Source of the DNA: Chloroflexota bacterium
GTDB lineage: Bacteria > Chloroflexota > Dehalococcoidia > Dehalococcoidales > JACQON01
NCBI GenBank assembly: GCA_016202545.1
Contig: JACQON010000018.1
Location: 1 to 64,000 of the forward strand
Length of the DNA: 64,000 nucleotides
Direction: 5' to 3'
The stretch's first letter is position 1. Every line of letters starts with the position of its first letter. The notes under the pieces were generated by a model. The model saw nothing but the letters and a program-made list of their open reading frames with translations, made no database searches and was not told the DNA's origin. Both the position numbers and the translations under genes were made by a program. Shown here in pieces: positions 8,491 through 15,747 of the stretch.

Positions 8491-9948
8491 ATGGATATCG
8501 TCCACGCTCTTGAGAAGATTTCCGATACAGTATGGGAATTACCCGTTACGTACAAGGAGGGCATGAGGGTGCCGGCCCGGATTTTCGCTACCGAGCGACT
8601 TATACGGGATATGGATGAAACGGTCTACGAGCAGATTTCGAACGTAGCCACCTTGCCGGGCGTAACCAAATATGCCATGTGCATGCCGGACGGGCATTCC
8701 GGATATGGGTTCCCTATCGGCGGCGTGGCGGCCATGGACGTGAAGACCGGCGTCATTTCCCCCGGAGGTATCGGCTTTGATATCAACTGCGGCATGCGCC
8801 TGGTGACCACCAACCTTACCTGGGACGAGGTTAAGCCTCATGTCAACCGCCTGGTCGACCGCCTCGCCCAGCGGGTGCCGGCTGGAGTTGGCAGCACCGG
8901 CTTCGTGAGGTTAAACCGGGACGAATTCCGCACCATGCTGGAGGAAGGCGCGCGCTGGTGTGTCCGTAAGGGATATGGCTGGGAGGAGGACCTGGAGCTG
9001 ACAGAGGAGAGCGGATGCATCATGGGAGCGGATGCCTCTGCCGTAAGCGAACAGGCCATTTCCCGTGGCATAAACCAGATTGGAACGCTGGGCTCTGGTA
9101 ATCACTACCTGGAGATACAGGTAGCCAGTCCGGAGAACGTGTTCGATAAAAAGGTGGCCGGGTCATTCGGAATCACTATTCCCAACCAGGTGGTGGTGAT
9201 GTTCCACTGCGGCAGCCGCGGCTTCGGCCACCAGGTGGCGTCAGATAGTTTGCAGGTGTTCCTGAAGGTGATGGAGAGCAAGTATGGCATAAAAATCCTC
9301 GACCGGGAGTTGGCCAGCGCCCCGTTTGATTCACCGGAGGGGAAGAAGTATTTCGCTGCCATGAAATGCGCCCTCAATATGTCCTTCGCCAACCGCCAGG
9401 TGATATTGTACCGCATCAGGGAGGTCTTCTCGGAGGTCTTCGGTCGTTCGGCTGAGGACATGGCTATGCACATGGTCTATGACGTGGCCCATAACACCGC
9501 CAAGCTGGAGCGTCACCTGGTAGACGGTAAAGAGCGTGAGTTGCTCGTTCACCGTAAAGGCGCCACGCGGGCCTTCGGACCTGGTCTGCCTGGGTTGCCG
9601 GCGCGCTACCGGGACATCGGCCAGCCCGTCATAATCGGGGGGAGCATGGAGACCGGCTCCTACCTGCTGGTGGGAGTTCCTGAAGGCGCTCAGAGCTTCT
9701 ACAGTACGGCGCATGGCAGCGGCAGGACGATGAGCCGGACTAGGGCCCGTAAGCTATGGCGCGGCCAGGCGCTGCAGAGTGATATGGAATCACGGGGCAT
9801 CTATGTGCGCACTGCCTCATGGTCAGGGCTTGCCGAGGAAGCAGGCAGGGCTTACAAAAGCATCGATGACGTCGTGGCGGCAACTGAGCTGGCCGGCCTG
9901 AGCCGCCGCGTGGTGCGCTTTATCCCCGTGGGCAATGTCAAAGGATAG
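8491..9948 (+). CDS. rtcB: RNA-splicing ligase RtcB (3'-phosphate, GTP-dependent)
   Basis: Joins RNA 2',3'-cyclic phosphate or 3'-phosphate ends to 5'-OH ends through an RtcB-GMP intermediate, in tRNA splicing or RNA repair. The 485-residue, intein-free protein carries the metal-binding CMPDGHSGYGFPIGG near 63-77 and GGIGFDINCGMR near 91-102, the HCGSRGFGHQV block near 233, and the C-terminal GTP-binding/guanylation segment AHGSGRTMSR near 410. The adjacent archease gene supports a functional multi-turnover ligase, since archease activates RtcB. ATG chosen for the GGAGGTGAAAT ribosome site. Bacteria of this type have no known spliced tRNAs, so RNA repair is the likelier role; that is inference. 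Confidence 0.96.
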   Translation: MDIVHALEKISDTVWELPVTYKEGMRVPARIFATERLIRDMDETVYEQISNVATLPGVTKYAMCMPDGHSGYGFPIGGVAAMDVKTGVISPGGIGFDINCGMRLVTTNLTWDEVKPHVNRLVDRLAQRVPAGVGSTGFVRLNRDEFRTMLEEGARWCVRKGYGWEEDLELTEESGCIMGADASAVSEQAISRGINQIGTLGSGNHYLEIQVASPENVFDKKVAGSFGITIPNQVVVMFHCGSRGFGHQVASDSLQVFLKVMESKYGIKILDRELASAPFDSPEGKKYFAAMKCALNMSFANRQVILYRIREVFSEVFGRSAEDMAMHMVYDVAHNTAKLERHLVDGKERELLVHRKGATRAFGPGLPGLPARYRDIGQPVIIGGSMETGSYLLVGVPEGAQSFYSTAHGSGRTMSRTRARKLWRGQALQSDMESRGIYVRTASWSGLAEEAGRAYKSIDDVVAATELAGLSRRVVRFIPVGNVKG

Positions 9949-9974
9949 GCCGGGCGCTTGTGCGGGAGTGTATT

Positions 9975-10406
9975 ATGAGTTACCGCTTTATCGAAGAAGA
10001 AGCCACGGCTGATATCGCGTTTGAAGCACGCGGGAAAGACCTCCAGGAAGTCTTTCGGAGCGCGGGGGACGCCGTGATGAATGTAATGATAGATAACCTT
10101 GACGCCATAGAGCCTCGGGAAAGCCGATTTCTTGAGCTCGATAGTGAGGCGCTTGACCTCCTGCTCCTGGACTTACTGCAGAGCCTGATTTACTATAAGG
10201 ATGCTGAGCAACTGCTGCTGCGCATAACTCAGGTGGAAATTGGTAAATTTAACGAAAGCTGGCGCCTCAGGGCCATGGGCAGAGGCGAACACCTGGACCA
10301 TGAGCGGCACCACCAACTGGTGGATGTCAAGGCTGTCACTCTCCATAACTTCAGTCTTGAGCAAGCGGACGATGGCTGGCGGGCTCACGTTATCCTGGAT
10401 GTCTAG
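9975..10406 (+). CDS. Archease, RtcB activator
   Basis: A 143-residue archease of the kind that speeds guanylation of RtcB. Family features are the N-terminal YRFIEEEATADIAFEARG, the ALFRSAGDAV-like helix, the LDLLLLDLLQSLIYYKDAEQLL segment and the C-terminal HQLVDVKAVTLHNFSLEQ, carrying the Asp and His residues used for metal binding. I chose ATG at 9975 because GGGAG lies 7 bases upstream; a GTG at 9960 would add five residues. It sits 26 bases after rtcB, forming the well-known rtcB-archease pair. The stop codon lies within the first bases of the 81-bp repeat at 10403. Confidence 0.93.
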   Translation: MSYRFIEEEATADIAFEARGKDLQEVFRSAGDAVMNVMIDNLDAIEPRESRFLELDSEALDLLLLDLLQSLIYYKDAEQLLLRITQVEIGKFNESWRLRAMGRGEHLDHERHHQLVDVKAVTLHNFSLEQADDGWRAHVILDV

Positions 10407-10483
10407 TGCACTGTCAGGTTAATTACTGAACCAATTACTGCTTCAGCACGCATTATCGCTTACTGACGACCTTATCCCCTTTT
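10403..10483. repeat. 81-bp dispersed repeat, copy 2, overlapping the archease stop codon
   Basis: Second copy of the repeat at 3424-3504, with the same block order (CTAGTG, TGTCAGGTTAAT, CCAATT, TTCAGC, ACTGACGACCT, CCCCTTT) and the same length. CTAGTG includes the TAG stop of archease, so the element abuts or invaded the gene end. Confidence 0.7.
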
Positions 10484-10484
10484 C

Positions 10485-10522
10485 ACTCTGACGATAATCG
10501 GAACGAGTAATCGGAACGAGTA
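10485..10522. repeat. Short interspersed motif TTCACTCTGACGA plus tandem TAATCGGAACGAG
   Basis: One copy of CACTCTGACGA followed by two tandem TAATCGGAACGAG units. Related arrangements occur at 36308-36361 (two TTCACTCTGACGA and two TAATCGGAACGAG units) and 38038-38064 (one of each). The number of units varies between sites. Confidence 0.65.
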
Positions 10523-10523
10523 T

Positions 10524-10831
10524 CCCCTTCTCCTACTCAGGGGCTTTGCCTCAAATGTCATTCTGAGGAGTGAAGCGACGAAGAATCTGGGCGTGTGGTT
10601 GGGGTGAGCCAATAATCCCCACCACACCCAGACCCTTCGCTACGCTCAGGGTGACACAGAAGAAGGCGCTTTTGATACAAAGCTCTACTCAGGAGAAGGG
10701 GAAGAGATAAAAGAGAGGGGGCTGCGCTCCCTCTCTTTTATCTTAACTCACACTTCCCGGCGGGAAGGGGGCCAGGGGTTCACTCAGAAGGGCTCGCTCT
10801 GAAGGGTTCACCCTGAAGGGGATGGGCGTTC
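10524..10831. repeat. Three-hairpin intergenic repeat, copy A, interrupted by an inserted element
   Basis: Hairpin 1 arms CCCCTTCTCCT (10524-10534) and AGGAGAAGGGG (10691-10701) are separated by a foreign insertion. Hairpin 2 is a perfect 14-bp stem, GATAAAAGAGAGGG at 10706-10719 with CCCTCTCTTTTATC at 10729-10742 and a 9-base loop. Hairpin 3 is CTTCCC/GGGAAG near 10752-10767. A conserved tail GGGGTTCA...CCCTGAAGGGGATGGGCGTTC ends the element. Copies B, C and D (37901, 43220, 59785) share the order. No protein is encoded. It could also terminate transcription of rtcB-archease. Confidence 0.8.
10542..10684. mobile_element. Palindromic MITE-like element nested in copy A
   Basis: About 143 bases with imperfect terminal inverted repeats: TGTCATTCTGAG at 10556-10567 against CTCAGGGTGACA at 10647-10658, and inner arms TCTGGGCGTGTGGT against CCACACCCAGA. 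It is flanked by direct repeats CTACTCAGG at 10533-10541 and 10685-10693, consistent with a 9-bp target duplication. Deleting the element and one repeat restores an uninterrupted hairpin like that of copy D. No transposase is encoded, so movement would need an enzyme in trans. A related arm pair lies at 13728-13800. Confidence 0.65.
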
Positions 10832-10981
10832 AACTGAGTTCCCCGGTGAACGAAGGCACATCCCTCCATATGCCCACGGCGGTGAGTCCATGGCGCACAT
10901 GCTGAAACTATCCACGCCGGTAATCATTTTTGAGAACTCTGCCTTCCCGGCCCGGCCGATTTTCTTTGCGCTTCAACTGCA

Positions 10982-11212
10982 GTATTCGGGCTGGGGAGCA
11001 CATCGCAGAACCTCCAGGGCGGCATCATGGGCGAGACCTACGAAATAACCGAAATGTATCCTGCGTATCTTGAGATAGCCAGGTTCCAAAATGACAAAAG
11101 GGACGAGCAAAGCTTTACTTATGCCCTCTCCGCGCCGGACAAATGCCCTGTCTGCGGCGCCACCAGGGAGCGCTTCAAATCCCATCCCCATCAGGGCTTT
11201 CGCCCATTGTAG
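10982..11212 (+). pseudogene. Rubrerythrin remnant with internal deletion
   Basis: In one frame the sequence reads a degraded rubrerythrin: GSTSQNLQGGI matches the GxTAENLQAAI region, then GETYEITEMYPAYLEIARFQNDK and QSFTYAL match the second half of the diiron four-helix domain (second EETYE...E segment). This is followed directly by KCPVCGATRERF, the last half of the rubredoxin-like domain. The helix carrying the final ExxH ligand and the first CxxC are missing, and the N-terminal half of the gene is absent. No ribosome site precedes the internal ATG at 11027. Family match is from recalled motifs; I infer a dead gene left by deletion in this repeat-rich zone. Confidence 0.7.
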
Positions 11213-11290
11213 CACACGGCCTGTTGGATGGAAATCAGACGATAGCACGCCTGGTGATTAGATATTATTGGCTGGCTTTGGGCGCTCAAG

Positions 11291-12016
11291 CTACAGCAAA
11301 TTACCTTGTTGCTGGGCGATGGTCTTAAACCGGTAGCCAACGCCGGGGACAGTGATGATATGTTCGGGGCTCTCGGAATCGCGCTCGAGGCTCTTGCGCA
11401 GGCGGCCGATAAACACGTGCAGGTATTGCTTTTCCTCGCCGTACTCCGGTCCCCAGACCTTCTTCAGCAGCGTACCGTGGCTGACCACCTTATCGGCGTT
11501 CAAGACCAGTTCCCGCAGCAGGTTATATTCAGTAGGCGTAAGCCTTACTTCCTGGCCGCTAAGGGAGACGCGCCTTTCGGCGAAATTGACTTCCATTTCG
11601 CCGCAGACGAAGGAGGCCTGGAGTGGAGTGGGGCCGGCGGCGCTGCTGCGGCGGAGTATCGCTTTTACCCTGGCAATCAGCTCCTCAACCCCGAACGGCT
11701 TGGTGACGTAATCGTCAGCGCCGATGTCCAGGCATTGAGTAATGCTGTCCTGGTCAGTACAGCCACTGAGCATGATGATGGGAATTGCCGACCACTGGCG
11801 GATACGGCGGCAGACCTCAACGCCATCTATTCCGGGCATCACGATGTCCAGAATGATGAGGTCGAGATGTTCACTATCCATTTTCTGGACAGCGTCAGCA
11901 CCATCGGCTGCCACCATGACCTGATAGTTGGCAGCTTCCAACCTGGCCCGGATAAACCTCCTGATTGCCGGGTCATCATCGACAACGAGAATGCATGGTT
12001 TCGGTATGGCCGCCAT
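11291..12016 (-). CDS. OmpR/PhoB-family response regulator
   Basis: A 241-residue two-component response regulator. The receiver domain (1-125) has the acidic pair DDD at 13-15, phospho-acceptor Asp57 in LIILDIVMPG, Ser/Thr in MLSG near 88 and Lys in YVTKPF near 109. The C-terminal winged helix has LTPTEYNLLRELV near 165 and HTLHV-type HVFIGRLRKSLE plus VPGVGYRF at the end, closest to KdpE/PhoB proteins. No histidine kinase gene is adjacent, so it is an orphan here and its signal is unknown. Its target promoters cannot be identified. The start ATG lacks a strong ribosome site. Confidence 0.9.
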   Translation of the reverse strand: MAAIPKPCILVVDDDPAIRRFIRARLEAANYQVMVAADGADAVQKMDSEHLDLIILDIVMPGIDGVEVCRRIRQWSAIPIIMLSGCTDQDSITQCLDIGADDYVTKPFGVEELIARVKAILRRSSAAGPTPLQASFVCGEMEVNFAERRVSLSGQEVRLTPTEYNLLRELVLNADKVVSHGTLLKKVWGPEYGEEKQYLHVFIGRLRKSLERDSESPEHIITVPGVGYRFKTIAQQQGNLL

Positions 12017-12462
12017 ACTCTCAAGACCGGTGTTACCTGCGACAACAGCCGTCTTCCGGCATGGTGCACCGCTAAGGCCTGCGTGTGAACGTGCCAGCTG
12101 CTTCAGTGGCCTGTTGGCATATAATAAATCTAATAAATGCCAAATGTCAACAACGGCTAAGGAGATTGTTTACGAAATTGATACATCCTGAAGGGTATTT
12201 GTACGTCTTGCGTCTGGTGATAGGTGACCCTTCGTTTCACTCAGGATGACAGGCAGTATAGCAGATTGCTGAAAAAGGGCTCTCCCCCTTTACGAAAGAG
12301 AGAGAAATATTCAATGAATTTCTAAGACGCCACACTAGAGGTGATTTGAACAGACAGAGGCGGACTTTTACACCGCCAGCCCGCGATGCTATACTGAAGG
12401 CGCTATGCAGCACCCGCGCTCCTGAGCGCGGGACTTCAGGCGGTGATACAGCGGTGATACAC
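12017..12462. other. Intergenic region upstream of response regulator and metallopeptidase
   Basis: No gene is supported. It includes a fragment of the palindromic element family (ACCCTTCGTTTCACTCAGGATGACA, 12227-12251, interrupted relative to other copies) and a short tandem duplication CGGTGATACA/GCGGTGATAC immediately before the peptidase start. Divergent promoters must lie here but no clear hexamer pair stands out. Confidence 0.4.
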
Positions 12463-13686
12463 ATGAAGGCAAAAGCGTTTCTCTTTATTATACTACTGGG
12501 TTTTATAGCCTTCGGCGGCTTTCCGGCATACGGGCAGGAAAGCCCGATAGTCCTGAAGTCAGTGCAGATAGAGAACCGGTTTCCCGAAGGGGTAATGTTC
12601 CAGGTTGCGGCCGAGACAACCGCCTCGGCCAAAATCCAGGAGGTCAGGCTGGAAATGAGAGTGAAGGGAAGCGACCGTGGGGCTTATGCCTATCTCGAAT
12701 TTACCCCGGCTACGGCGGTGGAGGGCAGCTACTTGCTGCGCACCGGTGGAGCGCAATATAAGCCGCCGGGTACTTTGATAGAGTATTACTTCATCATTAC
12801 GGACAGTGAAAAACGGACTCTTGAGACGCCGAAAGAGACTTATCTCTATCTGGACAACCGCTTTGAATGGAGCATGGTCGCCGAAGGGCTGGTGGAGGTC
12901 TATTACTACGGGCCAACCAGGACCAGGGCTGAGCTCATCATGAGTGCCGGGGCCGAGACGATACAGGGAATGGGCGGTCTGCTGGGCGTCCAGCCGGCCC
13001 AGCCGGTAAGGATTATCACCTATAACAATCCTGAGCACATGGCCTCCGCCTTGCCATTCCAGGGTGAAGCAATTCAACGGGAGCTGCTGACGCAGGGCCA
13101 GGCCTGGTACGAGTACGGCATACTGCTGGTGCTGGGCGGCGATGCCCGGGCGGACGGCGTCGCCAGCCATGAGATGACGCACATGCTGGTCGCAGAAGCG
13201 ACCAGGTACGCCTATGTGGACATACCGGTATGGCTCAACGAAGGACTGGCCGAGTACGGCAATATCAACCCGGGCGTCTCCTATGATAGGTTGCTCGCTG
13301 AAGCCATCTCCACCAACCGGCTGCTGCCTCTGCGGCACATGCTGAGAATGCCCGGGACATCTCGTGACATCATCCTCTTCTACGGTCAAGCCCGGGCGAT
13401 GGTCAAATACATGGTGGATACCTACGGCGAAGGCAAGGTCAAGGAGCTTTTTGCTGCCTTCAACAAGGGGCTGCGGATAGATGAAGCTCTGAAAGCCACC
13501 TACGGGTTCGACCAGGATGGCCTGGATAACGCCTGGCGCTCAACTCTGGGTTTGCCACCGGTGGAACCGGCCCCGCAGGTTACGTCGCCGCCTGCGCCGC
13601 GCCCTTCGCCGGCAGAGACGCCGAAACCTCAGCCGCCGGTCACCAGACGTCCCGTCTTCGGCTGCGCCGGCCCGTTTTCCCGCTAG
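12463..13686 (+). CDS. Secreted gluzincin metallopeptidase (peptidase MA-like)
   Basis: A 407-residue exported protein. Residues 1-24 form a Sec signal peptide ending at AYGQ. Two beta-rich segments follow, and a zinc-protease core contains HEMTH at 236-240 with the downstream glutamate in WLNEGLAEYGN, about 25 residues later, a gluzincin arrangement as in the peptidase MA family. The last 50 residues are proline-rich (PPVEPAPQV...KPQPPVTRRP), suggesting a cell-wall-spanning or disordered tail. I chose ATG 12463 because it starts the signal peptide; upstream in-frame codons to 12346 give an implausible N-terminus. Substrate unknown. Confidence 0.82.
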   Translation: MKAKAFLFIILLGFIAFGGFPAYGQESPIVLKSVQIENRFPEGVMFQVAAETTASAKIQEVRLEMRVKGSDRGAYAYLEFTPATAVEGSYLLRTGGAQYKPPGTLIEYYFIITDSEKRTLETPKETYLYLDNRFEWSMVAEGLVEVYYYGPTRTRAELIMSAGAETIQGMGGLLGVQPAQPVRIITYNNPEHMASALPFQGEAIQRELLTQGQAWYEYGILLVLGGDARADGVASHEMTHMLVAEATRYAYVDIPVWLNEGLAEYGNINPGVSYDRLLAEAISTNRLLPLRHMLRMPGTSRDIILFYGQARAMVKYMVDTYGEGKVKELFAAFNKGLRIDEALKATYGFDQDGLDNAWRSTLGLPPVEPAPQVTSPPAPRPSPAETPKPQPPVTRRPVFGCAGPFSR

Positions 13687-13719
13687 TACCTGGTTTCAGA
13701 AAAGAGCGTAAAGATGTCC

Positions 13720-13812
13720 ATCATGGAGACCCTTCGCCATGCTCAGGGTGACAAAGCCCCAAAATGTCATTCTGAGCGCAGCGAAGGGGCGGCGAAGAAT
13801 CCAGATTATTAG
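13720..13812. repeat. Palindromic element arms between peptidase and peptide-transport operon
   Basis: Contains AGACCCTTCGCCATGCTCAGG plus TGACA, a short spacer, then TGTCATTCTGAGCGCAGCG and GAAGAATCC: the same inverted arms as the element nested at 10542-10684 but in opposite order. It lies at the converging ends of two genes and could fold into a terminator-like hairpin. Confidence 0.6.
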
Positions 13813-13845
13813 GCGGACTTATGCAACTTAGTACTAGTCCGTATG

Positions 13846-14808
13846 TCATCTAATCTTGGGGTTAAGGGCATCATTGAGCGCATCGCCCAGCAGGTTGAAG
13901 GCAAAGATAATAATAGCCACGGTGCCCACGGGAAACAGTAGCAGGTAAGGCGTTGTCCTCAGGATGCTGATGTCGCCGTTATCCCATATCATGACGCCCA
14001 GGCTGGGCACCGGCGGCTGGACGCCCAGTCCCAGCCAGCTAAGTATCACCTCGGAGCCGGCGATGCTCCCCATGCCGACGGAGACAAGAACGATTATGGG
14101 AGGCAGGATATTGGGGAAAATGTGGCGGAAGATGATTCTCCAGTGAGAAGCCCCCAGGGCCCTGGCCGCCATGACATACTGGCTTTCTTTCAGGCTGAGT
14201 ACCTGTCCCCGCACCACTCTCGCCATGCCCACCCAGCTTACTATCGCCAGCGCCCCGAATACTACCATGTAATCGACAAAGCCGGACCTGACTATGCCCT
14301 CGATGCCAACCGTGCCTTCGAGGCCCCGTACCCACTCGGTGACCCGCGGCTTCAGCGTGGCGGCAATGAGGATGACCAGCAGGATATCGGGAAAGGCCAG
14401 GAAGACTTCGCCAACGCGCATGATGACGCTATCGATAAAGCGGCCGAAGTAGCCGGATATCAGCCCCATGGCAATGCCGAGCACAAGCCCGCCGGCAGCC
14501 ATAGCAGCGACCGTTACGATTACCGTGGTGCGGATGCCGAAGATGACACGGCTGAAGACGTCCCGTCCCAGGCGGTCCGTTCCAAAGGGATGTTCCCAGC
14601 CGGGCGCTTTCAATGCCTGGCCCAGGTTCTGCTGGTCATAGCCATAGGGGGCAACCAGCGGGGCGAATATGCCGGCGCCGTAAAGAAGGAGTATTATCGC
14701 CAGACACACCATGCCCTTCTTATTGCGCATGAAGCGTTGCCCGGCGTAAATCCATAAGCTCCGGCCTCTGGCCGGTCTCTTCTTTTTCTCTTCTTCAAAA
14801 GACCGCAT
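13846..14808 (-). CDS. Peptide/nickel-type ABC transporter permease (OppC/DppC)
   Basis: A 320-residue inner-membrane permease. After a cytosolic N-terminus and one helix it has the OppC N-domain LAPYGYDQQNLGQALKAPGWEHPFGTDRLGRDVFSR (about 50-88) and then the transport domain with LSLKESQYVMAARALGAS near 208 and HIFPNILPPIIV as the EAA loop. The last gene of a five-gene operon (ATPases, binding protein, OppB, OppC), starting 7 bases after oppB. Family knowledge: imports di-/oligopeptides, sometimes nickel or sugars; the exact substrate is set by the binding protein. Confidence 0.92.
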   Translation of the reverse strand: MRSFEEEKKKRPARGRSLWIYAGQRFMRNKKGMVCLAIILLLYGAGIFAPLVAPYGYDQQNLGQALKAPGWEHPFGTDRLGRDVFSRVIFGIRTTVIVTVAAMAAGGLVLGIAMGLISGYFGRFIDSVIMRVGEVFLAFPDILLVILIAATLKPRVTEWVRGLEGTVGIEGIVRSGFVDYMVVFGALAIVSWVGMARVVRGQVLSLKESQYVMAARALGASHWRIIFRHIFPNILPPIIVLVSVGMGSIAGSEVILSWLGLGVQPPVPSLGVMIWDNGDISILRTTPYLLLFPVGTVAIIIFAFNLLGDALNDALNPKIR

Positions 14809-14815
14809 GGCAGCC

Positions 14816-15745
14816 TCAGTCGTACCTTATACGGGGGTCGATAAACCGGTAGCCAATGTCAACTATCAGATTGGCCAGGACATAGGCGGCGGCTATCATC
14901 AAGCTCAGGGCGGTGATAATGGGATAGTCGCGGGCAAAAAAGGCGTCCAGCGCCAGCCGGCCGATTCCGGGGATGCCGAAGTATGTCTCGGTGACTATGG
15001 CGCCGCTCACCAGCGTTGCCAGGCTCAGCCCTATGACCGTAAATACGGGAATCATGGCATTTCTGAGCACGTGATGCCAGTACACCCTGAGCTCGTGAAG
15101 CCCCTTGGCCCTGGCGGTCCTCACGTAGTCCTGCGATAGCACCTCCACTATGCTGTTGCGGCTCATCCGGGCGATAAAGGCAATGCCGGGAAGGCCCAGG
15201 ATGAGGGCCGGCATGACGACGCGCAAATCAAACAGGCCGCCCCAGCCATGGCTGGGCAGAATACCCAGCCAGAGAACAAACAGCATGAGCAAAAAGGGCG
15301 CCGTGATGAATACCGGCATGGAATAGAACAGCAGCGCGCCGCTGATGATACTGGTATCCTGCCACCGCCCCTGCCAGCGTGCCGCTAGCATCCCGAGTGG
15401 TATCCCCAGGACAATCGAAAGTATCAGCGCAGCCAGCCCGAGCTGGCTGGAGACCCACACCCTTTTCCCGATGAGGCTGGCCACGGTCTGGCCACGGTAC
15501 TTGAAGCTCTCGCCAAGGTTGCCTCTCAGCGCATTGCCAATGTAAATCCCGTACTGCACCAGGACCGGCTTATCCAATCCCCGTTGCTCGCGGACACGCT
15601 CGACCACTGCCGGGTCCTGGTACTGCTGCATGATAATCTGAACGGGGTCACCGGGGCCGTAGAAGTTGAGCAGGAAGGTGACCAGCCCCACTATTAGCAG
15701 CAGGATTGGCGTCCATATAAGGCGGCGCAGGATATAGGCACCCAT
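14816..15745 (-). CDS. Peptide/nickel-type ABC transporter permease (OppB/DppB)
   Basis: A 309-residue permease with the OppB N-terminal block: one helix, FYGPGDPVQ, and RGLDKPVLVQYGIYIGNALRGNLGES near 55-80. The transport domain contains LSQDYVRTARAKGLHELRVYWHHVLRNAMIPV near 205-235 (EAA loop) and a final helix pair. It starts 2 bases after the stop of the binding-protein gene and is followed by oppC. Membrane partner of OppC. Confidence 0.92.
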   Translation of the reverse strand: MGAYILRRLIWTPILLLIVGLVTFLLNFYGPGDPVQIIMQQYQDPAVVERVREQRGLDKPVLVQYGIYIGNALRGNLGESFKYRGQTVASLIGKRVWVSSQLGLAALILSIVLGIPLGMLAARWQGRWQDTSIISGALLFYSMPVFITAPFLLMLFVLWLGILPSHGWGGLFDLRVVMPALILGLPGIAFIARMSRNSIVEVLSQDYVRTARAKGLHELRVYWHHVLRNAMIPVFTVIGLSLATLVSGAIVTETYFGIPGIGRLALDAFFARDYPIITALSLMIAAAYVLANLIVDIGYRFIDPRIRYD

Positions 15746-15747
15746 GC

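Noticed and set aside
10685-10742. Hairpin 2 of copy A as a simple rho-independent terminator of rtcB-archease
   Set aside because: The stem is very long and AT/purine-rich with no T-run directly after it; it belongs to the repeat family, though it may incidentally stop transcription.
10973-11248. A 91-codon minus-strand frame opposite the rubrerythrin remnant
   Set aside because: It is the antisense of the recognisable remnant, with no family match and no ribosome site.
12346-12462. An upstream start for the secreted metallopeptidase
   Set aside because: It would place 39 polar residues before the signal peptide and includes a direct duplication; ATG 12463 gives a normal signal peptide.
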